Assembly: GCF_002735905.1 (NCBI RefSeq)
Contig: NZ_PEBD01000004.1
Coordinates: forward strand, 372,001-436,000
Length of the DNA: 64,000 nt
Origin: Williamsia muralis
Lineage (GTDB): Bacteria > Actinomycetota > Actinomycetes > Mycobacteriales > Mycobacteriaceae
Direction of reading: 5' to 3'
In this document: positions 54,736 to 62,074 of the stretch, in pieces
Layout of the letters: each line of letters opens with the position of its first letter
Numbering within the stretch: position 1 is the first letter of the stretch
Made by a program: the position numbers and the translations under genes
The notes under the pieces: model-generated
Told to the model about the DNA's origin: nothing
The model's input: only the letters and a program-made list of their open reading frames with translations
The model's database searches: none

Positions 54736-55458
54736 TTAGGTGGCAGGGGCGACGACATCCCAGGGGACCGTGACGACGTTGTCGCGATGGCGACGGCGAT
54801 CGGGCATAGGGTCGATCCCGTTGTCGGACAGCAACTCCAGGGTGCGACGCCAGCGCTGGCGAGGACCGAACGGGGCCATCGGAGCGGCGACATCCCAGCA
54901 TCGGTCGAGAACGGTGAGCAGATGATGGATGCGCTCGCCGGGGACGTTGCGATGGATCAAAGCCTTGGGTAGGCGCTCGGCGAGATCGGACGGCCGGTCG
55001 CTGTGCGCCGGGTCCCAGGACAAGGTGAACGTCAACGGCCTCGCGTTGTCCAGCAGAATCCAGCAACACCGCCTGCCGAGTTCGTCGCACGTTCCCTCGA
55101 CGATGTATCCGCCGGGTGCGAGCCCCCGCTGCATCCTCGACCACGCCGCAGCGACCTCTGACTCGTCGTATTGCCGCAACACGTTGAAGACCCGCACGAG
55201 ATGGGGTCGCAGGCCGGCGAGTTCGAATCCGCCGACCGCGAATCGAACGCCGTCCTGCGCCGGGACCACTCGGCCGGGGTCGATCTCGAGACCGACGAGT
55301 TGGGTACCCGCGACGACGGTGCGCAGTCGGGCTGCGAGTTCGAGAGCGGTGTCGGGACGTGCGCCGTAGCCGAGGTCGACTGCCAGGGGACTGTCGGCCG
55401 ATGCCAGGGCCTCGATGATCAGGTCGTGATGGACGATCCAGCGGTCCACCCGCCGCAA
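54736..55458 (-). CDS. Class I SAM-dependent methyltransferase-like protein
   Basis: A 240-residue protein from a TTG start. VDLGYGARPDTALELAARLR is motif I, LVGLEIDP the acidic strand; EGTCDELGRRCCW is a conserved block with paired cysteines. In-frame codons upstream read TRGTTGINRLRRVDRW-like residues that look conserved, but no start codon occurs there. Substrate unknown. Confidence 0.8.
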   Translation of the reverse strand: MRRVDRWIVHHDLIIEALASADSPLAVDLGYGARPDTALELAARLRTVVAGTQLVGLEIDPGRVVPAQDGVRFAVGGFELAGLRPHLVRVFNVLRQYDESEVAAAWSRMQRGLAPGGYIVEGTCDELGRRCCWILLDNARPLTFTLSWDPAHSDRPSDLAERLPKALIHRNVPGERIHHLLTVLDRCWDVAAPMAPFGPRQRWRRTLELLSDNGIDPMPDRRRHRDNVVTVPWDVVAPAT

Positions 55459-55507
55459 CCGGTTGATCCCGGTGGTGCCCCTGGTGATGGCGCCGTCGGG
55501 TTTGGGC

Positions 55508-56017
55508 CTAGAGGTTGGCGTCGATCCATCCCGACGTGAATTCCGCTTCGCCGCGGAAGAGGTCCACCAAGTTCACCAGCATGAGCTGCTCGAGTTTGCC
55601 GTTGATGAACGGGATGTAGACCTTGACCTCGGTGGTCTTGCGGATGGTGCTGCCGGTCTCGGTCGGGAACAGTTCCTGCCAGCCCGTCAGGCTGCCGGGC
55701 CCGGCGGGGATGGAGGCGTCGTAGGTGCCCTTGGTGTTCTCCGGGTCGAACGGACCGAGGAACTCCTTGCGGGTGATGATCATGTCTTTTTTCATCACCG
55801 TCTGGGCGATCGCCGGGAGCTCGCTGCGGGGAAGGACCTGCTTGAGGACCAGATCCACGCCGTTGTCGTCCACCGTGAGCGACTCGATGTCGGATTGTGG
55901 CGTCAGCTTGCGGAACTCTTCCATCTGCGCGTCCCAGAACTCCCGGGAGGAGAGCGCCTCGTACACCGTTTTCGCAGGATGGTGGTACCGGGCGGAGTAG
56001 GAGAGACGTCGTGCCAT
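55508..56017 (-). CDS. DUF2505 (START-like) protein, second copy
   Basis: A 169-residue SRPBCC-fold protein, similar to its upstream neighbour (YHHPAKTVYEALSSREFWDAQ..., VYIPFINGKLEQLM). TACGCT lies 7 nt before the ATG. Corresponds to the Rv0481c group. Confidence 0.88.
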   Translation of the reverse strand: MARRLSYSARYHHPAKTVYEALSSREFWDAQMEEFRKLTPQSDIESLTVDDNGVDLVLKQVLPRSELPAIAQTVMKKDMIITRKEFLGPFDPENTKGTYDASIPAGPGSLTGWQELFPTETGSTIRKTTEVKVYIPFINGKLEQLMLVNLVDLFRGEAEFTSGWIDANL

Positions 56018-56037
56018 GAGGGAGAGCGTAACGCCGG

Positions 56038-56532
56038 TCAGTGAGTGTTGATCCATTCGGTGGTGTATTCGTGCTCGGCCTCGATGAGCTGCACCACGTT
56101 CTCGGCGATGGCCTTCTCTACCTTTCCGCCGACAAACGGAATGGACACCTCGACCGAACCATCGAACGCGATCTCGCAACCGGTGGACGTCGGGATCAGC
56201 CTTTGCGACCCCTTGACCTTGGCCGGCGCGCCCGAGACGACTGCGGTGAAAGTCCCTTCGGCGGCCTCGCCTTTGGACCACACCACGGTGCGGGTGATCT
56301 CCAGATCGCCCGGCCGGATCTTGGTCACCATCGACGGGAGGTTCTTCTCGGGGACCCGCTGTCGAAGCACCACGGTGACCTTGTCGCCCTCGTCGGTGAA
56401 CGAATCGAGGTCGGAGAGGTCGGCGGCGACATTGGCCACCAGGTCTTTCCAGTACTGCTCATCGGCCACTGCCGCAGCGAACTGAGCCGGGGGACAGGGG
56501 AAGTCGATGGAATGGTGCAACTTGGTCGCCAT
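56038..56532 (-). CDS. DUF2505 (START-like) protein, first copy
   Basis: A 164-residue protein (FPCPPAQFAAAVADEQYWKDLV, VSIPFVGGKVEKAIAENV). TAGCCT (56539-56544 on the minus strand) lies 6 nt before the ATG. It is a tandem paralog of the next gene and divergent from murB. Confidence 0.9.
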   Translation of the reverse strand: MATKLHHSIDFPCPPAQFAAAVADEQYWKDLVANVAADLSDLDSFTDEGDKVTVVLRQRVPEKNLPSMVTKIRPGDLEITRTVVWSKGEAAEGTFTAVVSGAPAKVKGSQRLIPTSTGCEIAFDGSVEVSIPFVGGKVEKAIAENVVQLIEAEHEYTTEWINTH

Positions 56533-56554
56533 GAGTGCAGGCTACCGTTGCTGG
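56533..56554. promoter_or_regulatory. Overlapping divergent leaderless promoters of murB and DUF2505
   Basis: AGGCTACCGT (56539-56548) contains TAGCCT on the minus strand and TACCGT on the plus strand, sharing the central TA. Each is exactly 6 nt from its start codon; the two starts are 23 bp apart. Confidence 0.75.
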
Positions 56555-57613
56555 GTGGCCACACAAACCGACAACCGTGTACCTCTGGCAAAGATGACCA
56601 CATTGCGTGTGGGCGGTCCGGCCAGTGAGGTGATCACCTGCCCCGACGCCGGCTCGCTGATCGAGACCGTCCGCGACCTCGACGAGGCCGGCATCCCGGT
56701 GTTATTGGTGGGCGGCGGATCCAACCTGGTGGTCGGCGACGACGGGTTCGACGGCACGGTGGTGCGCATCGCCGGCACCGATCTGGACTGGGGCGATGAT
56801 CAGGTGACCGCCGATGCCGGGGTGAACTGGGATGCGCTGGTGGCACAGAGCGTCGAGCGGGGATTCGGTGGGCTCGAGTGTTTGTCGGGGATCCCAGGGT
56901 CCGTCGGTGCGACCCCGGTGCAGAACGTCGGCGCCTACGGGGTCGAGGTGGGGGCGTTGATGCGTTCGGTGCAGCTACTCGACCGCCAAACGGGTGCGGT
57001 GAACTGGGTGGACCCCGGCGACCTCGAGCTGGCGTACCGCAGCAGCCGCCTCAAGCGCCGAAGCGACGAGGTGGTGATCCGAGTGTCATTCCGGCTGAAC
57101 GCTGATGGACTCAGCCAGCCGATCAGGTACGGCGAACTGGCCCGGACGCTGGGCGTCGGGGAAGGCGAGCGGGCGTCTGCCGCCGAGGTGAGGGCGGCCG
57201 TCCTCGCGCTACGGGCGGGCAAGGGGATGGTTCTCGATCCGGACGACCACGACACCTGGAGCGTGGGGTCGTTCTTCACCAATCCCATCGTTCCGCAGGA
57301 GCACCTCCCGACGGTTCTGACGAGGATCGTCGACGAACTCGGCGACGACGCGAAGGTGCCTCAGTTCCCGGCTGAGGGTGGCGTCAAGATGTCGGCCGGA
57401 TGGCTCATCGAACGGGCCGGTTTCGGACGGGGTTTTCCTGGGACGGACGCGCCGGCACGGCTGTCGACAAAGCACTCGCTGGCGGTGACAAACAGGGGAA
57501 ACGCGCGGACGTCGGACATCATCGACCTCGCGCGGCAGGTGCGTGACGGAGTTCACGCCAGGTTCGGCCTCTGGCTCGAACCCGAGCCTGTCCTGGTTGG
57601 TTGCAGCCTCTGA
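56555..57613 (+). CDS. murB: UDP-N-acetylmuramate dehydrogenase
   Basis: A 352-residue flavoenzyme of peptidoglycan synthesis reducing UDP-GlcNAc-enolpyruvate. VGGGSNLVVGDDGFDG and GIPGSVGATPVQNVGAYG bind FAD; catalytic Ser lies in SVGSFFTNP, Arg in LAYRSSRLKRR. GTG 56555 is supported by TACCGT 6 nt upstream. Corresponds to Rv0482. Confidence 0.97.
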   Translation: MATQTDNRVPLAKMTTLRVGGPASEVITCPDAGSLIETVRDLDEAGIPVLLVGGGSNLVVGDDGFDGTVVRIAGTDLDWGDDQVTADAGVNWDALVAQSVERGFGGLECLSGIPGSVGATPVQNVGAYGVEVGALMRSVQLLDRQTGAVNWVDPGDLELAYRSSRLKRRSDEVVIRVSFRLNADGLSQPIRYGELARTLGVGEGERASAAEVRAAVLALRAGKGMVLDPDDHDTWSVGSFFTNPIVPQEHLPTVLTRIVDELGDDAKVPQFPAEGGVKMSAGWLIERAGFGRGFPGTDAPARLSTKHSLAVTNRGNARTSDIIDLARQVRDGVHARFGLWLEPEPVLVGCSL

Positions 57614-57624
57614 ATGACATCTGT

Positions 57625-57652
57625 CCTGGCCTGGGACGCTGACCAGGCCAGG
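57625..57652 (+). terminator. Hairpin terminator after murB
   Basis: CCTGGCCTGG and CCAGGCCAGG form a perfect 10-bp stem with an 8-nt loop, followed by TCGTGGTTTG. Confidence 0.8.
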
Positions 57653-57692
57653 TCGTGGTTTGGGATCGTTGCCTGCAGGTATTGTCTGTCGC

Positions 57693-59000
57693 ATGACCGA
57701 ACCCCGTGACCGCATGCTGCTCACCAGGCGCTCGGCTCTCACCGCACTCGCCGTCGGCGTCGCCGGCGTGACCGCCGCAGCCTGCTCGGCCGATGACAAA
57801 TCTGGCAGCTCTGCCTCCGGCGAGAAGGGCCCCGCAGAGCCTGTCGCCGAGGTGTCGTACAGCCCCGCCCTCGACTCCACGGACGCCTCCCCGGTCGGCG
57901 AGATCTCGGTAACCGTGAAAGACGGCGTGCTGAACCCCGACGTCCAGCTCACCAACGCAAACGGGCGTGTGGTGGCGGGCACCATGTCCGAGGACCGCAC
58001 GACGTTCTCCATCTCCGAGCCCCTCGGCTACGGCGGCCAGTACACGTGGGCGGGCTCGGCAACCGGCAACGACCGCCAGACGGTTCCCGTGGCCGGCACC
58101 TTCACCACCGTCACCCCGCAGAACCAGATCGGCGTGGTCATCAACATCGCCGACGGCCAGGAAGTGGGTGTCGCTGCGCCTCTCATCATCAAGTTCGATG
58201 AGGTCGTGACCGACAAGAAAGCGGTCGAGCAGGCGCTGAAAGTCACCACGACACCCGAGACCGAGGGCAGCTGGGGCTGGCTCGGCGAAGACGGTGGGTC
58301 GCGGGTGCATTGGCGCACCAAGGACTACTACCAGCCAGGCACCAAGGTCTCGATGGTTGGAAAGCTCTACGGCCTCGACCACGGTGACGGCTACTACGGC
58401 GAGGCCGACGTAACCAGTGACTTCGTGATCGGGCGCAATCAGGTGGTGCTCGCGGACGCCGACTCGCATCAGATCGTCGTCCAGAACGACGGCAACACCT
58501 TGATGACGCTGCCTTGCAGCTACGGCGAGGGCGACCTCGACCGCAACGTGACTCGATCGGGCATCCATGTGGTCAGCGAGAAGCACGAAGACTTCTACAT
58601 GAGCAACCCGGCGGCGGGATATTTCAACGTCCGCGAACGGTTTGCCGTACGGATCTCGAACAACGGTGAGTTCATCCACGCCAACCCCGACACCGTCGGA
58701 GTGCAGGGTTCGTCCAACGTCACCAACGGGTGCATCAATCTGTCGCTGGCGAACGCCGAGCAGTACTTCAACACCGCGATGTACGGAGACCCGGTGGAGG
58801 TCACCAACACCCGAATCCCGTTGTCCGAGGCCGACGGTGACATCTACGACTGGATCTACGACTGGCAGACCTGGAAGTCGATGTCGGCGCTTGGCGGGGA
58901 TCCCGAGGTCAAGAACGCCCCGGCCACACCCACCGACGCCCCCGACGTCTCCGGCATCCCGCCGACCCCGCAGAACACCGGCACACCCCCCGCCGGCTGA
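57693..59000 (+). CDS. L,D-transpeptidase lipoprotein, LdtMt5/LprQ-like
   Basis: A 435-residue envelope enzyme forming 3-3 peptidoglycan cross-links. A lipobox TAAACS follows a signal peptide. Two Ig-like domains (about 55-250) precede the YkuD domain. Catalytic His329 (FIHAN) and Cys347 (TNGCINLS) are 18 residues apart, as in LdtMt2, but the usual SHGC reads TNGC. A Pro-rich tail follows. TATTGT lies 7 nt before ATG 57693. Corresponds to Rv0483. Confidence 0.94.
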   Translation: MTEPRDRMLLTRRSALTALAVGVAGVTAAACSADDKSGSSASGEKGPAEPVAEVSYSPALDSTDASPVGEISVTVKDGVLNPDVQLTNANGRVVAGTMSEDRTTFSISEPLGYGGQYTWAGSATGNDRQTVPVAGTFTTVTPQNQIGVVINIADGQEVGVAAPLIIKFDEVVTDKKAVEQALKVTTTPETEGSWGWLGEDGGSRVHWRTKDYYQPGTKVSMVGKLYGLDHGDGYYGEADVTSDFVIGRNQVVLADADSHQIVVQNDGNTLMTLPCSYGEGDLDRNVTRSGIHVVSEKHEDFYMSNPAAGYFNVRERFAVRISNNGEFIHANPDTVGVQGSSNVTNGCINLSLANAEQYFNTAMYGDPVEVTNTRIPLSEADGDIYDWIYDWQTWKSMSALGGDPEVKNAPATPTDAPDVSGIPPTPQNTGTPPAG

Positions 59001-59007
59001 TCGGAGA

Positions 59008-59024
59008 AAGACCTATCCGGTCTT
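59008..59024. terminator. Bidirectional hairpin
   Basis: AAGACC and GGTCTT form a 6-bp stem with a 5-nt loop between convergent genes; the SDR stop lies inside it. Confidence 0.6.
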
Positions 59025-59780
59025 GATGTTCCGGCGTGCGGATGCCTGATCCCGCGGTTTGAGCAGGATCGTGTCGAGATTGACGTGCGGGGGCCGGCTC
59101 GCCACGAAACCGACCACCTCGGCGACGTCGTGGGCGGTCAGCGGTGTCAGCCCCTCGTAGACGGAGTCGGCCTTGGCCTGGTCGCCGCCGAATCGGACCA
59201 GTGAGAACTCGGTCTCGACCATGCCGGGCTGGATCTCGGTCAGCCGAACCGGTTTACCCAGCAGCTCCGGGCGAAGCGTTCGATGCAGGAGGGCCTGGGC
59301 GTGCTTGGCCGAGGTGTATCCGGCGCCGTTGTCGTAGGCCTCGATCGCTGCGATGGACGTGATGGTCACGATGAGTCCGTCGCCCGATTCGATCAGCTTG
59401 GGCAGCAACGCCTTGGTGATCCGCAGGGTGCCCAGCACGTTGGTCTCCCACATCCACCGCCAGTCGTCGAGGTCCGCGTCGGCTACGGTGGCGAGCCCCT
59501 TGGCCCCACCGGCGTTGTTCACCAGAATCTCCACCGCGGGCACCTGGTCACAGAACTCCTGGACGGACGTGTCGTCGGTGACGTCGAGGGCGATGGCGGT
59601 TCCGCCGATCTCGGCGGCGAGGGCATCGATGCGGTCCACCCTGCGGGCGCCGACGACCACGTGATAGCCCTGAGCGGCAAGAACTCTGGCGGTTGCCTCC
59701 CCGATGCCTGAACTGGCACCGGTTACTACGGCGACCTTGCGTTCGCCAGGTTTGGACTCTGGGCTGCCTGCAATTGTCAT
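59013..59780 (-). CDS. Short-chain dehydrogenase/reductase, Rv0484c homolog
   Basis: A 255-residue SDR: TGASSGIGEATA, NNAGGAKG, catalytic Ser in TSIAAIEA and YTSAKHA. It is the YdfG-like group acting on hydroxy acids or unknown substrates. TAGACT lies 7 nt before ATG 59780; the frame is open to 60428 without support. Confidence 0.94.
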   Translation of the reverse strand: MTIAGSPESKPGERKVAVVTGASSGIGEATARVLAAQGYHVVVGARRVDRIDALAAEIGGTAIALDVTDDTSVQEFCDQVPAVEILVNNAGGAKGLATVADADLDDWRWMWETNVLGTLRITKALLPKLIESGDGLIVTITSIAAIEAYDNGAGYTSAKHAQALLHRTLRPELLGKPVRLTEIQPGMVETEFSLVRFGGDQAKADSVYEGLTPLTAHDVAEVVGFVASRPPHVNLDTILLKPRDQASARRNIKTG

Positions 59781-59849
59781 GGCCGACAGTCTAAAGCTGT
59801 GGTGCCCGGTAGATTTCTCCAGCATGGGACCAGGACGCGGTAGTCGACT

Positions 59850-60965
59850 GTGAACACCCGATCCCGAACCACGCGGACCGTGTCGTTCGAGCGCGGCGAC
59901 GGCGCGGCGGCGGTGGTCCTGCGTGCGGTGCGCACCCAGGGCCCGGTGACGCGTGACCGTCTGCCCTCGGCGACCGGGCTTTCGGCAGCCACCGTCAACC
60001 GGCAGCTGCAGGCGCTCGAGCGGCTCGGACTGGTACGCGAACGACCGGATCTGATCGCGGCCGGGGCCATCGGCCGACCGAAGATCCCGCTGACCATCGA
60101 CCGAGATCGGTTCTGTGTGATCGCCATTCACATCGGTGCCCGGTCCACCCTCTTGGTGGTCGCCGACCTCGGTGGCCGACTGCTGCAGACCGCCGCGATG
60201 TCGACACCCAGCGGGCCCGTCGGGCCGGCCCTCGCGTTGATCGCCAGACGGGCTGCGCTGGAGGCGGCGTCGTTCACCCACCGGGTTCCGCTCTGGGCCG
60301 GTGCTGCCGTCGGCGGTGAGGTCTATGACGATGGCAGCGTCGACCATGCGCAGCTCGGATGGAGACGGGCCCCGGTGGGGCAGGTGCTCTCCGACGAGCT
60401 GGGTCTCCCGGTGTCGGTCAGCCCTCACGTGCAGGCCATGGCCGCGGCCGAGTTGCTCCTGGCCGGGTCAGGCGACAGTTCGGGCGTGGACCTGCTGTTC
60501 TACGTGCGTGAGACGGTGGGACTGGCCACCACGATCGACGGCCGGGTGCAGCGGCGGCCTGGCAACATCGCGCATCTCCCGGTCATGGCGCCGCTACTGT
60601 CGGGTTCTGCCGACGCGAAATTGCAGGATGTGGTGGGTCGCAAGGTCTTCGACCAGGCTGTCGCCGCAGGGGCGAACGTGAACGATGTCCTCGATGAGCG
60701 CGCACGGGTGTTGGGCGAAGCGGTCGCGCTGGTGCGAGACCTCATCAACCCCGACCGGGTGGTTCTCGCGGGCCAGGTGTTCGCCGAACACCCGCACGGG
60801 CTGGCGCCGGTGCAGGCCGCTTTCGACGCCGCGAGCACGTTGCCGCCGATGGAGTTGTCGCCGCCGCGGTTCGGTGCGCGTGTGCAGGAGGGTGCCGCGA
60901 TGGTGGTGTCGCTCGGTGCGATCTACGCTGATCCCATCGGAGCCTTGCAGGACGCGAGGGTATGA
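59850..60965 (+). CDS. ROK family transcriptional regulator, Rv0485 homolog
   Basis: A 371-residue regulator with an N-terminal winged HTH (QGPVTRDRLPSATGLSAATVNRQLQALERLGLV) and a degenerate ROK sugar-kinase-like domain. No clear zinc-cysteine cluster is seen. The M. tuberculosis homolog regulates pe13/ppe18; targets here are unknown. GTG 59850. Confidence 0.92.
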   Translation: MNTRSRTTRTVSFERGDGAAAVVLRAVRTQGPVTRDRLPSATGLSAATVNRQLQALERLGLVRERPDLIAAGAIGRPKIPLTIDRDRFCVIAIHIGARSTLLVVADLGGRLLQTAAMSTPSGPVGPALALIARRAALEAASFTHRVPLWAGAAVGGEVYDDGSVDHAQLGWRRAPVGQVLSDELGLPVSVSPHVQAMAAAELLLAGSGDSSGVDLLFYVRETVGLATTIDGRVQRRPGNIAHLPVMAPLLSGSADAKLQDVVGRKVFDQAVAAGANVNDVLDERARVLGEAVALVRDLINPDRVVLAGQVFAEHPHGLAPVQAAFDAASTLPPMELSPPRFGARVQEGAAMVVSLGAIYADPIGALQDARV

Positions 60966-60995
60966 CGCGACTCCCGGAAGGACCCTCCACCGCAC

Positions 60996-61820
60996 ATGGC
61001 CGACCTTGATCCCCAAGCCCAGCGCGATGTATCGATGTACCTCGATGTCGCCGTGAACGCCGCCACCGAGATAGAGCTACAGGTCGCGGTCGCCCGGATG
61101 CCCGGGCTGGACTTCTCCGACGAGTTGTCGATCACACTGAACGGCAACACCATCGTCCCCGACGAGATCATCAGCGACAGCGGGAACCGGATTCACTGGA
61201 TCCATGCCGAGCCGGGCAATCTCTACGTCCAGTACCGCGCCCGCGTCGATGGGCAGGCAGATCCCGCGGGGGTCGGCCGCTTCGACCCATCGCTGTACCT
61301 GCGGCCCAGTCGCTATGCGGAGGCGGACAAGTTCTTCGGCTTCGCGGCCGGGCAGTTCGACACCACCGCCTCTCCGTCTGATCAGCTGGTAGCGGTGACC
61401 GACTTCGTGCGACAACGCATTTCGTACATCTTCGGCGCCAGCGACCCGATCGACGGCGCTGCCGACACCCTGATGTCGGGGGCGGGTGTGTGTCGCGACT
61501 TCGCGCATCTCGTGGTCGCACTGTTGCGCGCCTTGGGGATTCCGGCCCGGTTGGTCGCGGTGTACGCACCGGGCCTGTCGCCGATGGACTTTCACGCGGT
61601 GGCCGAGGCGCTCATCGACGATCGTTGGGTGGTGGTGGACGCCACCGGACTGGCGCCCCGGCAATCACTGGTGCGCATCGCCACCGGTCGCGACGCCGCC
61701 GACACCGCATTCCTCGACAACCACGGGGGAGACGTCGTGCTGAACAGCTACCAGGTCAGCGCGGTCGTCTCGGGCGATCTTCCCCTCGACGACCATGCCG
61801 AGCAGGTTCAATTGCGCTGA
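60996..61820 (+). CDS. Transglutaminase-like cysteine protease-fold protein
   Basis: A 274-residue protein. Cys166 (GAGVCRDFAH), His200 (MDFHAVAEA) and Asp215 (VVDATG) form the catalytic triad. An N-terminal beta domain precedes it. GGAAGGA lies upstream. Cytosolic; substrate unknown. Confidence 0.9.
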   Translation: MADLDPQAQRDVSMYLDVAVNAATEIELQVAVARMPGLDFSDELSITLNGNTIVPDEIISDSGNRIHWIHAEPGNLYVQYRARVDGQADPAGVGRFDPSLYLRPSRYAEADKFFGFAAGQFDTTASPSDQLVAVTDFVRQRISYIFGASDPIDGAADTLMSGAGVCRDFAHLVVALLRALGIPARLVAVYAPGLSPMDFHAVAEALIDDRWVVVDATGLAPRQSLVRIATGRDAADTAFLDNHGGDVVLNSYQVSAVVSGDLPLDDHAEQVQLR

Positions 61821-62074
61821 TCGCTGCCTATGCGTCGATCATCGGGAGCGCGGTCTGACGTACGACCGCCACGACGGTGAGGTGCATCGGGTGAGGTGGC
61901 CGACGGGCGGTGCCGCCGACCCCGGGTTTTCCGGTGCCGGCGCCGACGCCGGACAAGCCAGTGGGAATCGTCTGGTGTGCCGCGGTGCGTAGCTCATGCG
62001 ACAACAGTGCGCGGCGGTGCTTGGTGATCACTTGGAACCGACTTGGCGCCGCCGACGCCCGACACCGGCGCTTG

